Part shown: positions 1 to 10,837 of the stretch, piece by piece
Layout of the letters: the number at the start of each line of letters is the position of its first letter
Position numbering within the stretch: the stretch's first letter is position 1
DNA from: Gymnopus androsaceus JB14
Lineage: Eukaryota; Basidiomycota; Agaricomycetes; Agaricales; Omphalotaceae
DNA: 64,000 nt
NCBI GenBank assembly: GCA_009733575.1
Contig: ML769507.1
Coordinates: forward strand, 62,001 to 126,000
Direction: 5' to 3'
Position numbers and translations under genes: made by a program
Notes under the pieces: model-generated
Database searches by the model: none
The model's input: the letters and a program-made list of their open reading frames with translations, nothing else
Told to the model about the DNA's origin: nothing

Positions 1-1474
1 CCTCTGATACCCAGTTGAACCAATTTTGGTTCGATGCTGTCTACACAAACGATATGGTTATTGATTTCTTCGAGCAAAACACCACCGATCCTAGGAATGC
101 ATTTAGTGAGACGCTGAACAATGATCAGGTCATTTTCGATGGAGCAAAACGAGATCGCGATCCGTATGTAGGCGATATTGCAGTCTCGGGAAGGACCCTC
201 TATCTATCTCACAATGTGAGTATTGCTGCTCGCAACATTCTGGCGGACCTGGCGGAGCACCAGAGAGACGATGGATGGATTCCTCCTGCAAGCATGTATG
301 TCTCGTTCCTTCTCCAATCATTTCTCAGAGTAACAGTACAAACAGAAACGATTACACCCTTCCACTGTTTGACTATCCCTTATGGTGGGTCGTGAGCAGC
401 TACGACCTTTACTTGTACACGAACGATGTCGAATACATCAACACTTATTACCCTGTCCTCGTCAATGTCCTGGACGGCTACTATGTCAGCAACACTGATG
501 CGACCACTGGTCTCCTTACGAAGCCAGAAGGCTACGGCGATTATGCCTTCCTGCCACGTACCGGTATTGTTGCTTATTACAATGCGCTCTATGTTTTTGC
601 CCTCCAACAGGCTGCTGCAATTGCCAACTTCACTGGCCAGACTGATGACGCTTCCCGTTGGACCTTACGCGCTTCCACAGTAGCCAACGCTATCAATGCG
701 AATCTGTGGGACGACTCAGTTGGCGCTTACTACGATTTCCTTCCCGCCACCAGCACCACCCCACACGCGCAAGATGGCAATGGCTTGGCCATTCTCTCAC
801 AAGCTGCTAATGTGACTCGTGCATCGTCGGCGTTAACATACTACGGGACCGCGGCTGCGCAGGCTTATGGACATGCGTTCTATGATAGTGACGAGCAGGG
901 TGCAGGTTTCTCGACTCGCGTGTACGCATTCATCTCATATTTTGAGCTGCGTGCACGCTTCTTGACGCCCGGCTTTGCAATCTCGGGTCTCACCCAGCTG
1001 CGGGACATGTACGGATGGATGAGCAGCCATGATCCATTCTTAACCTTCTGGGAGGGTATTGGTGCAGGCGGGACATTGTACGAGGAAGGCTTCACCTCCG
1101 CTGCCCATGGATGGTCAACGGGCGTTGTTTCCATACTTTCCAATTATGTCCTCGGAGTTGAGCCTACCGCTCCTGGTTTCAGCAACTTCACTGTTCGACC
1201 AGTCCCAGGAGATGTTACCTGGGCCATGGGACAAGTGCCTACTCCACAAGGCCCTATTTTTGTCAGTTGGGCTATAAACGCTACTGGTGCTTTATCGGTA
1301 AATGTTACGGTGCCGGTAGGGACCTCAGGACAGGTGTCAGTACCAGTGGGGAACAGTTCCACAGTTCGTTTAGACCAGAATGTGGTATGGAGTACTGGTA
1401 GCAGTGGTAAGGATGCGAATGGTTATGTCTCCATTGAAGTGAGTGGGGGTGAACATACTGTGGAGGTTGTATAG
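1..1474 (+). CDS. GH78-type alpha-L-rhamnosidase-like glycosidase, 3' part (5' end outside window)
   Basis: Two exons are visible, about 3-295 and 346-1474, separated by a 50-bp GT-AG intron; together they give about 473 residues and a stop. The reading frame is open to base 1, so the gene starts outside the window. The first exon carries DGAKRDRDPYVGD, the Asp/Arg-rich motif that marks the (alpha/alpha)6 catalytic barrel of GH78 enzymes. Across the intron the protein continues PPASI-NDYTLPLFDYPLWW and then a C-terminal beta domain (GLSILSN-like region, VEPTAPGFSNF, VRPVPGDVTWAMG). Family knowledge: these enzymes remove terminal L-rhamnose from plant glycosides and pectin and are usually secreted. 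The signal peptide, if any, lies off the window. Exact substrate is not deducible; other six-hairpin glycosidases are the main alternative. Confidence 0.82.
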
Positions 1475-2559
1475 GGCTGGGCAGTTTTCTGTCGTTCCAG
1501 TTGTTGGTAACAATACCAGTCAACTTGTCGCACAAACGCGTTCCATGGTAAAATTCTGTAAATTTTAATTAGTTCTTCAATCTATGTATTTGTCCATCGT
1601 ATACCAATATCTTGTGGTTCACGAAGTAGATAAGTTCAACGAATGCTTTCTTGAACTCAAGTAAAATTCTAGATGATATAGTATATTTTGCAGTGCCCAT
1701 AAGTTCAATAGGCATTTTATTTCGCGACTAGGTCAGAGAGAAGCAATCTCAAGCGTGAAAGGTTACTTATTCATGCACTATGAAAAGGAAATTTTATCAA
1801 GGGGGAAAAAAGATATTTCTATTTACAATGAAAACGAGATGAGAGGCGAGATTGAATCGGAAAAAGGCCTTCGTAATTCAAGGGTACTGCTGAGACGCTG
1901 GTGGGGAGGAGCGTCGCGAGGCCGAGTCAGAGACGCAATTACATCGAGAATATTAGAAATACGAGGAGATACGCACCGCATGAGCCCAGCCAAGCATTCT
2001 TGGGTGCGTAGGGTGGAAAGTTGGAGAAGAAACCGAAGAGAGGCTCTGCCAGAGAGATATAGAAAGTCCCTACCAGAGAGATTGAGGACTACCAAAGACA
2101 TCGGTCGTAAGTCTCAAAACTTCAACCATCCGTTCTAGGCTCCCGAATTTCAAACCGGTTCCAGCTTATCTCATCTAGCAGAATCACCGGGATCTTCGTG
2201 GATCTCCCTTGGCTTACTTGAGCCCAATTGAGCTTGAAGGGTGTCTTGTAGCACATAGCGTCCCCAGGAGGAAGCTTAGATATTATCTTCCGATGTCTTA
2301 CGCTCATGACTCATGAGCATCCCTTTCTGAGAAAAGAGGCGCCCTGGCAAATCTTGTGCGGCACTGTGTGTCTCGTGACTATTATCTTCCTTCAACAACT
2401 CCAATGGCAATTCCGACTCTCATCGACGCGATTCCACATCGCATATAGTTTTCCTTTCTTGTCTCCCACCTCAACTCAACGCAACTCAGAAATTCTGAAT
2501 TGGGTGTATAATACTGTATCTCGTCATCCAAACGAGATCTGTGTCCATTACCGTCATCC
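1475..2559. other. Intergenic region, no gene recognised
   Basis: About 1.1 kb between the rhamnosidase stop and the HNH gene. The longest open frame (1755-2138, plus) is Arg/Glu-rich and has no family signature or splice context. A TATA-like TGTATAATA lies near 2503, about 55 bases before the next ATG. Confidence 0.5.
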
Positions 2560-3817
2560 ATGGTCAGCACCCGATCTCAGGAAAAAGCAAAGGCATCTGG
2601 CAGTTCGGGCGGAAGGAAGAAAAGCGGAAGGAAGAAGGGCGAAAAAGGGAAGAGTGGAAGGAAAAGCGGAGCACCGCCTTTGAAGCCTCTGAAGCGACAG
2701 GGACCACGACGGAGATCACCCTCCCATTTGTACCTGTGCATCCAGAACAGTAGCGCTTTGCGCTACACTCATTCTGTACCATCCATCCACCACCGCGAAG
2801 ACGTTCTCACCGCTTATACGGCCTCTGCCCGTCCCGGTAACGGTCAGGGATACCTTGACCTGTTGGAAGGTGAACTCGCTGAATTTGAACACTTTACGGG
2901 CAACGAACATTCTCAGTGGCTCATCGACGTCGCCCACGGCTTGTGCGACCCCCGTCACAAACGTGGTCTGCTCTGGGTCTGGGACTCAAATGGCCAGGAC
3001 AGTCTTGTCAATCCGGGCGATCCTCTTAGAGCCTTGGTGTACGAATACCGTGTTCCCGTTCCTATTCGGCTTACGAAAATTAGCCATCGCCAAAGTAAAT
3101 CAGTGACAGATACTTTGGGAGCTGGCGGGACAATGAGATCCGATGTCTTATCGCGAGACGGCAATTGTTGTTGGATATCTGGGGTTAAGGCACTCAGTCT
3201 AATAAAAAGCCATGCATGTCCCAAGCGGATGGGTAATGCACAGTCTTCCTTCATCTATGAAGAGTTTACGGGCACCGCTCCTCCACCTGGTCTCACCATC
3301 TACAACCCACGGTTTGGGATATCGCTATCCAGAAGCGTAGACTTTTACTTCGGTTTGTACCGGATCGGCCTCAAACCAAGCGACGGGGTGCGTCAAATTT
3401 TCCTTTCAGCTCTTTGTCTTTGCTCTTATTTCAACTGGACAGCTCTACGTAGCTCACGATTTCAGTGGTGAAAACTTGAACATCATTGGTCTTCCGGTTC
3501 CGCAGTTTTTGGTACCTGTGTTGCATGGGCACCCAGTTTCACCTCCCAATCCTGTATCTCCAATCAACCCTCCTGCAGGTATTCTGTGGTGGCATTACAT
3601 CCAGTGTGTCATATCGAAGTTTGGTTGCTACAAAGGACAACGCAACATCACTCATTATGAAGAGCCTATTCCAATGGAGGATGATTCGGATTTGGATGGT
3701 GATGATGACGACTTTTCCTGGCCGACTGCACAATTTGATCGTGGACGGATGATGACAAAACGCATAGAGCAAGAGACAGAGAAAATGTCCGAGATAGCTA
3801 ACTGGGTCAACGCATAG
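2560..3817 (+). CDS. HNH-endonuclease-domain protein (basidiomycete HNH_2 type)
   Basis: Two exons, 2560-3387 and 3443-3817, joined in phase 0 across a 55-bp intron (GTGCGT...ACAG), give 400 residues. The N-terminus (residues 1-52) is a Lys/Arg/Ser/Gly-rich basic tail, suggestive of nuclear entry or DNA contact. The core has the family pattern: a Val-rich lead-in, LSRDGNCCWISG (about 197-208), then SHACPKRMG (about 217-225), and the downstream SVDFYFGLYRIGL and YVAHDFSGE blocks, with the late PPAGILWWHYIQCVI signature in exon 2. The C-terminus is acidic (DDSDLDGDDDD) followed by a charged helix. Family knowledge: such proteins are numerous in agaricomycetes and their function is unknown. The histidine of the HNH motif is present; nuclease activity is an inference. 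Confidence 0.72.
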
Positions 3818-4487
3818 TGATTTGAGCCTCGCCCAGAGATTACCATATCATTTTGTTTACTTTTCTCGCTTATAATTTGTAGTTATTCACCTTCATATTT
3901 GGGCTTTTCCCATTTCGAGACCCTCGTTCTTTGGGTAAGCTATATCTTGCCAATCAAACAGTACTGAACTACTCCTGCTCCTGCTCCTATAGCGCGTGCC
4001 GCTTCTCTTCGAGCGACCCCGGTCAAGCATCTCTTGAGCAACTCGAATGGGTCTTCGGGACGTTCCTCGCGGGAGATGTACGAGTGCCTACACCGGGAGC
4101 TTCCATGTGGCGTCGTTCCGAATCACTGTTCCTCTCCTCTCTTTGCGTCGTTTTGATTATCTGAATCTTTCTAGATCGTTGCGCACCTAAATTGACCCGT
4201 TTACCTTGAAATCAACCCGCTCGATTCTACCCAATCCCACAGCCATTCAAGTGAGTGCCTCAACCTTCCCGAGTAAAGTGCAGGCCGAAGAGACACAGCA
4301 GGAGACACCAAGGAACACCGAAATTGTTGGAGAATATTAACTACAGAGGTGAGCGGGATACTATCTGCAAGCTCTGACTAACTCTGACTATATCAGTGGC
4401 CGATTCAACAGCTTTTTGAACTATCGTTGAACTACCATCCCGCAATCATTGGTCCGTCTCTGGAACGGTTGTAATAACACTGTCCGC
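3818..4487. other. Intergenic region before the secreted-protein array
   Basis: No gene was recognised. The 3931-4164 plus-strand open frame lacks any signature. The region upstream of 4600 is pyrimidine-rich, as expected of a fungal promoter. Confidence 0.45.
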
Positions 4488-4495
4488 ATATAAAG
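4488..4495 (+). promoter_or_regulatory. TATA box of array gene 1
   Basis: ATATAAAG, 108 bases upstream of the chosen ATG (4603). Between them lies a pyrimidine-rich tract and the shared leader motif AGCGCTTGGTTCGCT (about 4554-4568), which recurs in front of array genes 2 and 4. Confidence 0.55.
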
Positions 4496-4602
4496 CCTCG
4501 CAAGTTCCTGAGGTTTCATTCAAACTTCTTTCCTTTCCTCTCTTCTTCGATATAGCGCTTGGTTCGCTCTGCAGTCTTGGTCTTTTCAATCCGAGATGTT
4601 TA

Positions 4603-5359
4603 ATGCCCTGTTTTTTCTTTGTCTCAACGTCTATTTTCCATATAATCGGTGCGTACAACGCATCCTACGTGATCCAAAGACTGATTTTATGCAGTTTATG
4701 CTTTGCCTAGTCCTCAGCAGAGTGCAACTCTAGTCTTTTTCGGTGCAGGAAATCCTCAAGATCCCACCGCAAGTCTCGTTACGGAGTTCCTCGTACCGAC
4801 TGGCACTTCCAGTGGAGGTGATCAGACTACATTCGAGCTGGTGGAGGTTAAATCTGCCATGATTGACCCATTGGTCAACAATGGTACCGCAACACAATCA
4901 CAGCCGCTTACCACGTTGACGGGTAGTGTGTTATTTTCAGAATCTCCTAAGTACTATGTCTATGTCTTACGCGCCTTTTCTCATACAGCACAGGTTGTCG
5001 CATCGTCCTCCGGTTTTATGGTCGATGGAACATTTACGGGTAATTTTGGGATCTTCACCTCATCAGAAGAATGTGACTCTACCGCGACTAATGGTGGAGT
5101 ATGCGAGGGCGTAGTGGCTGGTTTTACTATCTCCGCCAATGCTGCTACGGGAGATCCACTTGTTATTGCCATCTCTACACCGACATCCTCAGCTACTTCC
5201 CAATCGTCTACCTCTTCGACCACATCTTCGTCTAACTCTTCGCCTACTACCGTTGGTGCTAACGGCGGTTCCAAGCGCGAATTTGACCAGAAAATGTTAG
5301 CACTTGTATTTGGCACTACGATTTTGGGAATTTGTTCCGGAAGGTTTTTGGTGCTCTAG
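4603..5359 (+). CDS. Small secreted/anchored Ser-Thr-rich protein, array member 1
   Basis: Three exons, 4603-4648, 4695-4922 and 4989-5359 (introns 46 and 66 bp), give 214 residues. A short hydrophobic leader ends in YALPSPQQ, a plausible signal peptide cleaved after Ala. The mature part has the array core: ATLVFFG, then TEFLVPTGTSSGGDQTTFE, LTTLTG at the second splice site, VASSSGF, a Cys pair (EECDSTATNGGVC), then a Ser/Thr-rich stretch. The tail is KREFDQKML plus a hydrophobic segment (about 20 residues), which suits a GPI signal or a single membrane helix. Start choice: the ATG aligned with the paralogs (4596) puts exon 1 out of frame with exon 2, while the ATG seven bases later (4603) restores the frame. 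No known function was recognised. Confidence 0.72.
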
Positions 5360-6345
5360 CCAAATTGGGGGTAGTAAGTAGAGTACACTGAGCAGGAAGG
5401 CGTCGTTAAAAGTAATATTAATAATATGAATTTTGCATTACGAGCCCATGGCTCCATGTATGCATAGGGGGTGAGCGAAGGAAATCCGAGCACGTATCTA
5501 CTTAGTACTTACTATTCTCAGTATGTGAAAAAGTAAGCGGATTTTTAAAATCTAATCTTAGCCTATATAATCATAGCAACTACAACTTTGTGTCAGCCTA
5601 AGATCACTGTAGTAGACTTATATGCATCCTGTCTCTTTCCAACACTTGGAGTCCCGATTTTTGCTGTGCTTTCCTCTGTATTGCGCAGGTAAATTGCCAA
5701 TTTCGGTGTTTTCAGGGTATATTACAGAGTTTAATGCCAATTTTACAGGACACTGGCTTAATCTTTGTACTGAGGTTGGAGAGGACATCTCAAAGTACTG
5801 AGCAGGTACTTTTGCCTTGCTTTTGGCCCAGCACAATATTACTTTAATGGTATAAGCGCCAAATCCGGCACGCCTGCTCCGGTTGCTCGCTTTGGCCGGT
5901 CAAAGCACTCGTTGCTCAGCTGTGGCTGTGTCTGCTTGGGCGGCACCGGGTTCGACATTCGGTGAGCGAAGCGAACCCAATTATGTTACTATGTACCCGC
6001 TACCCGCTGATGGTTGTCCTCATCCTACAGCTAAGCTTCATCTCCCGGTTTCTACGAACTTGTCAATTCAAAGAACTATGTACCTTGAATTCTAGGTCGT
6101 AACCGTCGGCTCAACGGTACAACTAATGACAATACAAAGGAGCATTCATGTGCGCGTTGGGGGATGCACGTGTAGATCTAACTAGAGCGCTCATCCTTCA
6201 CATCCAAGGGTTTCTATCTGGAGGATTGGCGTTTCTTCCAACTTCTTCTTACCCTATTCTTTTTTTCTGCTCATTTCAGCGCTTGGTCGCTGCCCAGTTG
6301 ATAATACACAATCCAAGTGAAAGTACTAACATCTGCATAGGCACG
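5360..6345. other. Intergenic region between array members 1 and 2
   Basis: No gene recognised. The shared leader motif AGCGCTTGGTCGCTG sits at about 6278-6292, in front of array member 2. Confidence 0.5.
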
Positions 6346-7154
6346 ATGTTCAACCTATTTTTAATTTGTTTCTGTGTGTATTTTCCAAGAATCTGTGAGT
6401 GCCATGATGCCTTGCGTCGAAATTTCAGAATGTTGATTCTTTTCGTACATAGTATACGCTCTGCCTAGCCCTCAACAAGGTGCGACCCTAGTCTTTTTCG
6501 GGTCAGACTCCGATTTCCTGGGCGGCGACGACACCGATAGCGACAATGTCGTGACTCAGTTCTTGGTACCATCCGGTACTTCCAGTGGAGGTGATCAGAC
6601 TACTTTTGAGTACGTGGAAGTTGATTCCACCGTAATTGAATCGCTCAGTGGTACCGCCACTGTGACTCAAACGTCACTTACGACGTTCACAGGTGTGTGT
6701 TATTCCCAAGCTATTCTTACCAGAATTCCTTGCTCATTATGCATGTCTTGCAGCCGAGCTGGTAGCCTCAGCTTCTGGCTTTGTTATCGATGGCACAGTT
6801 ACGGAGGTGGTCTCTGGAACAACTACCGTAGCGACGTTTACAGAGGCATGTGGGGCAGCTGCAACCAACAACGGAGAGTGTCAAATTGAATTGGATGGCA
6901 TTGGCACTTTATCCATTACTGGTACGGCTGGTCCTCAATTAATCGCTGTCTCTGGTGCACCAACAGCAGCACCTTCCTCCGCCTCCAGTAGCCTTAGTAT
7001 CTCTGTTAGCTCTAACGGTAGTCTCGTTAGTCCTACTTCCGGCAGCTCAAAAAATGGTGGGTTTAAACGCGAGTTTAACCAGAAAATGCTGGCTGGGCTG
7101 GCATTTAGTACTACAATTTTGGGTATCTGTTTTGGAGGGTTTGTAGTTATCTAG
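6346..7154 (+). CDS. Small secreted/anchored Ser-Thr-rich protein, array member 2
   Basis: Three exons, 6346-6394, 6453-6692 and 6754-7154 (introns 58 and 61 bp), give 229 residues. This copy is intact and is the best reference for the family. The leader MFNLFLICFCVYFPRI-LYALP is a clear signal peptide. Then follow LVFFGSDSD, an Asp-rich loop, TQFLVPSGTSSGGDQTTFEY, TTFT at the second splice site, LVASASGF, a Cys pair (ACGAAATNNGEC), a Ser/Thr/Gly-rich linker, and KREFNQKML followed by a 20-residue hydrophobic end. Exon phases match member 1 at every site, so whole genes were duplicated. Probable cell-surface or secreted protein; the family is not one I can name. Confidence 0.78.
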
Positions 7155-8705
7155 GTCAAAGCGTTAATCATACTCTATGTAGAGCTCTAGTGTAAAGTCA
7201 TTCTGCCAGTGCAAGGCTTCCTCATTTATGCTGTTCAATCTGCACACGAAATTAAATGGATTTATTGAATGATTCAATCGTTTTACTCGCTGACGCCCGT
7301 CTCCTCGTTATACACTGATGATCACACTAGGGGCAAAGACCAGCACACCTAACAACTAAGTGCCTTAAACGCACTACCCAACGCACTAGGTAATGCACGC
7401 AAGCAATGAATTTGATGAACAAAGGAAGCTTTGTGATTTGAAGCCGATTTGGCTTTGCTTCGGAAATTGTGTGTATAGCTATGCCCTTTGTGTTCTGCAA
7501 GTGCATTGCCTAGTACATTGCCTAGTGCATTACCCAGTGCGTTGGGTGGTGCATTTAAGACACTTGACCATCAAGTGCATTGGTTTTGCCCCAGTGTCAT
7601 AGGATGTATGTATATACTTTAGACGAGAAGCTGGCATTTCTACCCAATTAGTAGTTGCTCTCAGGCTGGACCATCAGGCCCATTTTGCTGTGTATTATAT
7701 GTCGGCAATGTCGGTGCATATCTGTGCAAACTATTTCATCTCATCTCGCCTCAAGTGTAGTACTTACTTCAAACTGGAAACACTGTGGAAGGCACTCTTA
7801 TTACTTATCAAGTTAATCTTCTGATACCGCCCACAGGCCTCTTCTTGGTCTAATCATGTAAGTGCAAGGCACTACTGCGTGAATGGGTGAGCAAAGTATG
7901 TATCGGATAGCACTTTGCAGGCCGGGTTAGGGGTTAGACACAGTACTGTGGCTGTGTGCATCGTTCACACCTCAGCTATTCTCGCGCTATTGTGGCTGTA
8001 CACGCATCTCCCCTCAACCAATATCGGGTTCGCAATAACATTCTGCACGGGATCTGGCATTGATATCGGTCGACTTCATATACTTATGGATAATCGAGAG
8101 ATGTTTCCGGCCTCTCTTGAATTGAAATGCGTCCCAACAATTTCCAAACAATGGTTCCCGTTTTTCACAAGTTCAGTTGCGCAGAGGCAACGAGTGTGAT
8201 CACTCCCCTACCCGCTGCTAGATGAGAGTCTATAAATAGGGTTTGTAGGATACCTTTTCAATTCCATTCGCGCAAAAATTCTCGAGCGAGAATCGTACCC
8301 ATCCGGGAAGCCGATCAGCCATAACAAGTGCATTGGCGCAGATTGGCGCTCGTCAGAGGCAAATCAGCCATCTCTTGGCATAACAAATTGCTCGCGAGTG
8401 GAATTGATCACAGCCCTTAAGTATATAGGCGCAAGAATTTAGCAAGGTCTGATATTCAAATATACTAGGAACCGGGTTTCAGTCAGATACGAGCTCGACT
8501 CGAAGTTCGCGTGAGCGATTGGCAGGAGGCTGTTGGCTTTCTTAAACAATTCATACTTTGGAAGGAAGGAAGGAAGGAAATATATTACAAGCTAATAGGA
8601 GCTGACAGGAGAGCTGTATTTTCCATGTTTCAAAAACGATCATCAGAGGCGAATACGGCGGAGTGTGCCATGTGCTCAGGGTATGACTTTGCTACATAGT
8701 AGTTT
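7155..8705. other. Intergenic region between array members 2 and 3
   Basis: About 1.5 kb with no recognisable gene. It holds the inverted repeat at 7355-7568 and isolated TATA-like sequences (TATAAATAGG at about 8231, AGTATATAGG near 8419) with no reading frame behind them. Confidence 0.45.
7355..7568. repeat. Imperfect inverted repeat, arms about 44 bp
   Basis: The left arm, about 7355-7398 (AAGTGCCTTAAACGCACTAC onward), is the near-complement of 7525-7568 (GTGCATTACCCAGTGCGTTG onward), separated by about 126 bases. Just before the right arm, 7500-7527 repeats a GTGCATTGCCTA-like unit three times. No coding sequence lies inside. It may be a small foldback element or a decayed MITE. Confidence 0.6.
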
Positions 8706-8710
8706 CTCGA

Positions 8711-8720
8711 GTATATAAAG
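8711..8720 (+). promoter_or_regulatory. TATA box of array gene 3
   Basis: GTATATAAAG, about 95 bases before the ATG at 8806, which is a normal fungal spacing. Confidence 0.55.
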
Positions 8721-8805
8721 GCCTACTACTTGCAAGCTCTTCGTTCTATAGATTCCTACTCGGTCTCGCACTTTGTCTCAAGTTACATCTCAGTAGCTCA
8801 GCGCA

Positions 8806-9630
8806 ATGTTCAGCACACTTTCTTTCGTTCTTCTCTGTGTCTATTTCCCGAGAATATGTGAGTGCAATGGCTCCGAGGGAATGCTCAAAACGCTCAAGAT
8901 TTCTTCATTCTACAGTGTATGCTGCGCCTAACCCTCAGCAAAGTGCGAGCCTGATCATCTTTGGGGGCGACGACGGTGATAGCGATAGCGCTGTCACCGA
9001 GTTCTTGATACCATCCGGCACTTCCAGCGGAGGTCAGACTACCTTCGAGTTCGTGGAAGTTGAATCCGTCACACTTGAATCGACCAGTGGTACTGCAACT
9101 GTGACGATATCGACTGTAGCGACGTTCTCAGGTACGTTGTTGCCAGAATTCTCCCGCTCTCAGCCTTATTTAACTGTGAATTTCATTCTCTAGGCCAGTT
9201 GGTCGCATCTACTTCTGGTTTTGCGCTCGATGACACAGTCACAGAAACTATCTTGGGAAGTGCTATCACACTTACGGAACAAGCTAATTGCCATGCTACC
9301 GCGAGCGACAGCGGAGAGTGTGATGTTGTGATCAACGGGGCCACTCTAACTTCCACTGGCACGGCAAGTACACAATTGATTGCTGTCTCTGCAAGCACCT
9401 TCGTCCGGCTCTGGCGTCTCCTGGCTCTGGCAGTGGCTCAAGCTCCTCCACTAGCCCTACTTCTGGCAGCTCCAAGAACAGTGGATTTAAAAGCGAGTAC
9501 AACCAGAAAATGCTGGCAGTCCTTGTATTTGGTACTACGGTTTTGGGCATTTGTTCTGGAGGGCTTGTGGTACTCTAGGACCTTCCAGTGCGGTATGGGG
9601 TCAGATATTCTCCATTCATTGAGATATTAG
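8806..9630 (+). pseudogene. Array member 3: secreted protein with frameshifted C-terminus
   Basis: Three exons, 8806-8857, 8916-9131 and 9194-9630 (introns 58 and 62 bp), give an open product of 234 residues. Leader MFSTLSFVLLCVYFPRI-LYAAP, then LIIFGGDDGDSDS, TEFLIPSGTSSGGQTTFEF, LVASTSGF and the Cys pair (NCHATASDSGEC) follow the family. After TQLIAVSA (near 9390) the frame goes wrong: the expected Ser/Gly/Thr linker and SSKNSGFKSEYNQKML tail are still present in the DNA but in another frame (from about 9423), ending in a TAG inside GGACTT-proximal sequence near 9579. The in-frame tail instead runs on for about 75 residues of unrelated Trp/Leu-rich sequence. Two small indels between 9391 and 9423 explain this. 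It may be a real recoding, a pseudogene, or an assembly error. Confidence 0.62.
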
Positions 9631-10837
9631 GGGCGTAAGATATTTATTTAGATACGTACTGTATGCGTGGATCTTAACCTCGTTTAGTATTTAATTATAC
9701 GGAAGTTGTCCGGAAGGATTTAATCTCGTTCAATGTCGTTCAAGCGTCTTAGCAGCTTTATATCGGGCATCCTATACATAGCAGGCTCTAGAAAACTGAG
9801 TCTTTGTAGCATCGGAAGAGGGAGAGGCCAAACAGAGATATTGATAATGTGGCGAGGGTCATACATTCATCGAATTTCGGTGCGTATACGAGTCTGCATG
9901 CAGAAGGCTAGATGTGCTTAAATGAGCAACGAGCATTGAATGCGTAGAGGAAACAGTTTGGTTTTTAGATGCCTTGAGCTACGCTGATCTATCATAGATA
10001 AACGCGAGTCGGCGCGTCTTTGCGCTGGTACGCGACGTGAATTTCCACGCACGTGCGTATTATGTTTTATGAATCAGCGATTTTCCTTGGTACTCCGCGT
10101 CCAGCCGCCTTCTGGAGAATTTCTGAACCAGGCTAGGAATTTTCAGTACAAAGGTTTATCGGTTTTTGTTTTCAGAATTCCCAGTTTCAATGCTTCCTGC
10201 TTCACAGACACTAAAGGAGCGTTGAGACATGTGTCGCGACGTCGAGCATTTTCAAAGATCCTGCTCAAAAGGATTCTTAGTAATTTAAACGTAGGAAGGA
10301 ATAACCGTCCAGATGGTCCTGAAATGAAACAGTCGCAGCCCTTGGATGTAATCACACACCCCTCTTTACAAGTTCAAGGCCGTTAGAATCGATTAATCAT
10401 CACTATGCTCATGTATTACTACCGTCAAACTACGCATCCTGTGCCATCACAGTAAATGGCGATAGCTTCGAACGATGAACTCGATTGGTCAGTCTGTTCT
10501 ATAATTTTTTTTGATCATTGGCAAAGCTATACTAGTGGAAAACGGAACTACTACCAACGAACATTAATCAAGCATTGCTCTGGTAACAGTTTCAAATCTA
10601 TTTTTCTGTCTCAGGGTGTGATGCATCAGAGGCGATGTTCTACCGGCTGGGCTCGCAGCGCTTGAGCAGCGCGGATGGCTACGGGAGCAAATGCAAATGC
10701 GTATAGAAAGGCATTCAAGTTTGTTATATCTGATTTTTCTCCGATCTTCCTTTTGCTTGCTTGGCTTCTCGTTCTATATAGCGCCTGGCTCGCTGCACAC
10801 GTTTTTATACCTTTGTTCATAGCCCCGAGTCAGCGCG
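9631..10837. other. Intergenic region between array members 3 and 4
   Basis: No gene recognised. The shared leader motif (GCGCCTGGCTCGCTG, about 10781-10795) lies about 45 bases before the ATG of member 4. Confidence 0.5.

Noticed and set aside
1755..2138. Plus-strand open frame after the rhamnosidase
   Set aside because: No signature, Arg/Glu/Ser composition, no splice context; chance.
7915..8199. Open frame with hydrophobic stretch between array genes
   Set aside because: No relation to the array family, no splice sites, no conserved motif.
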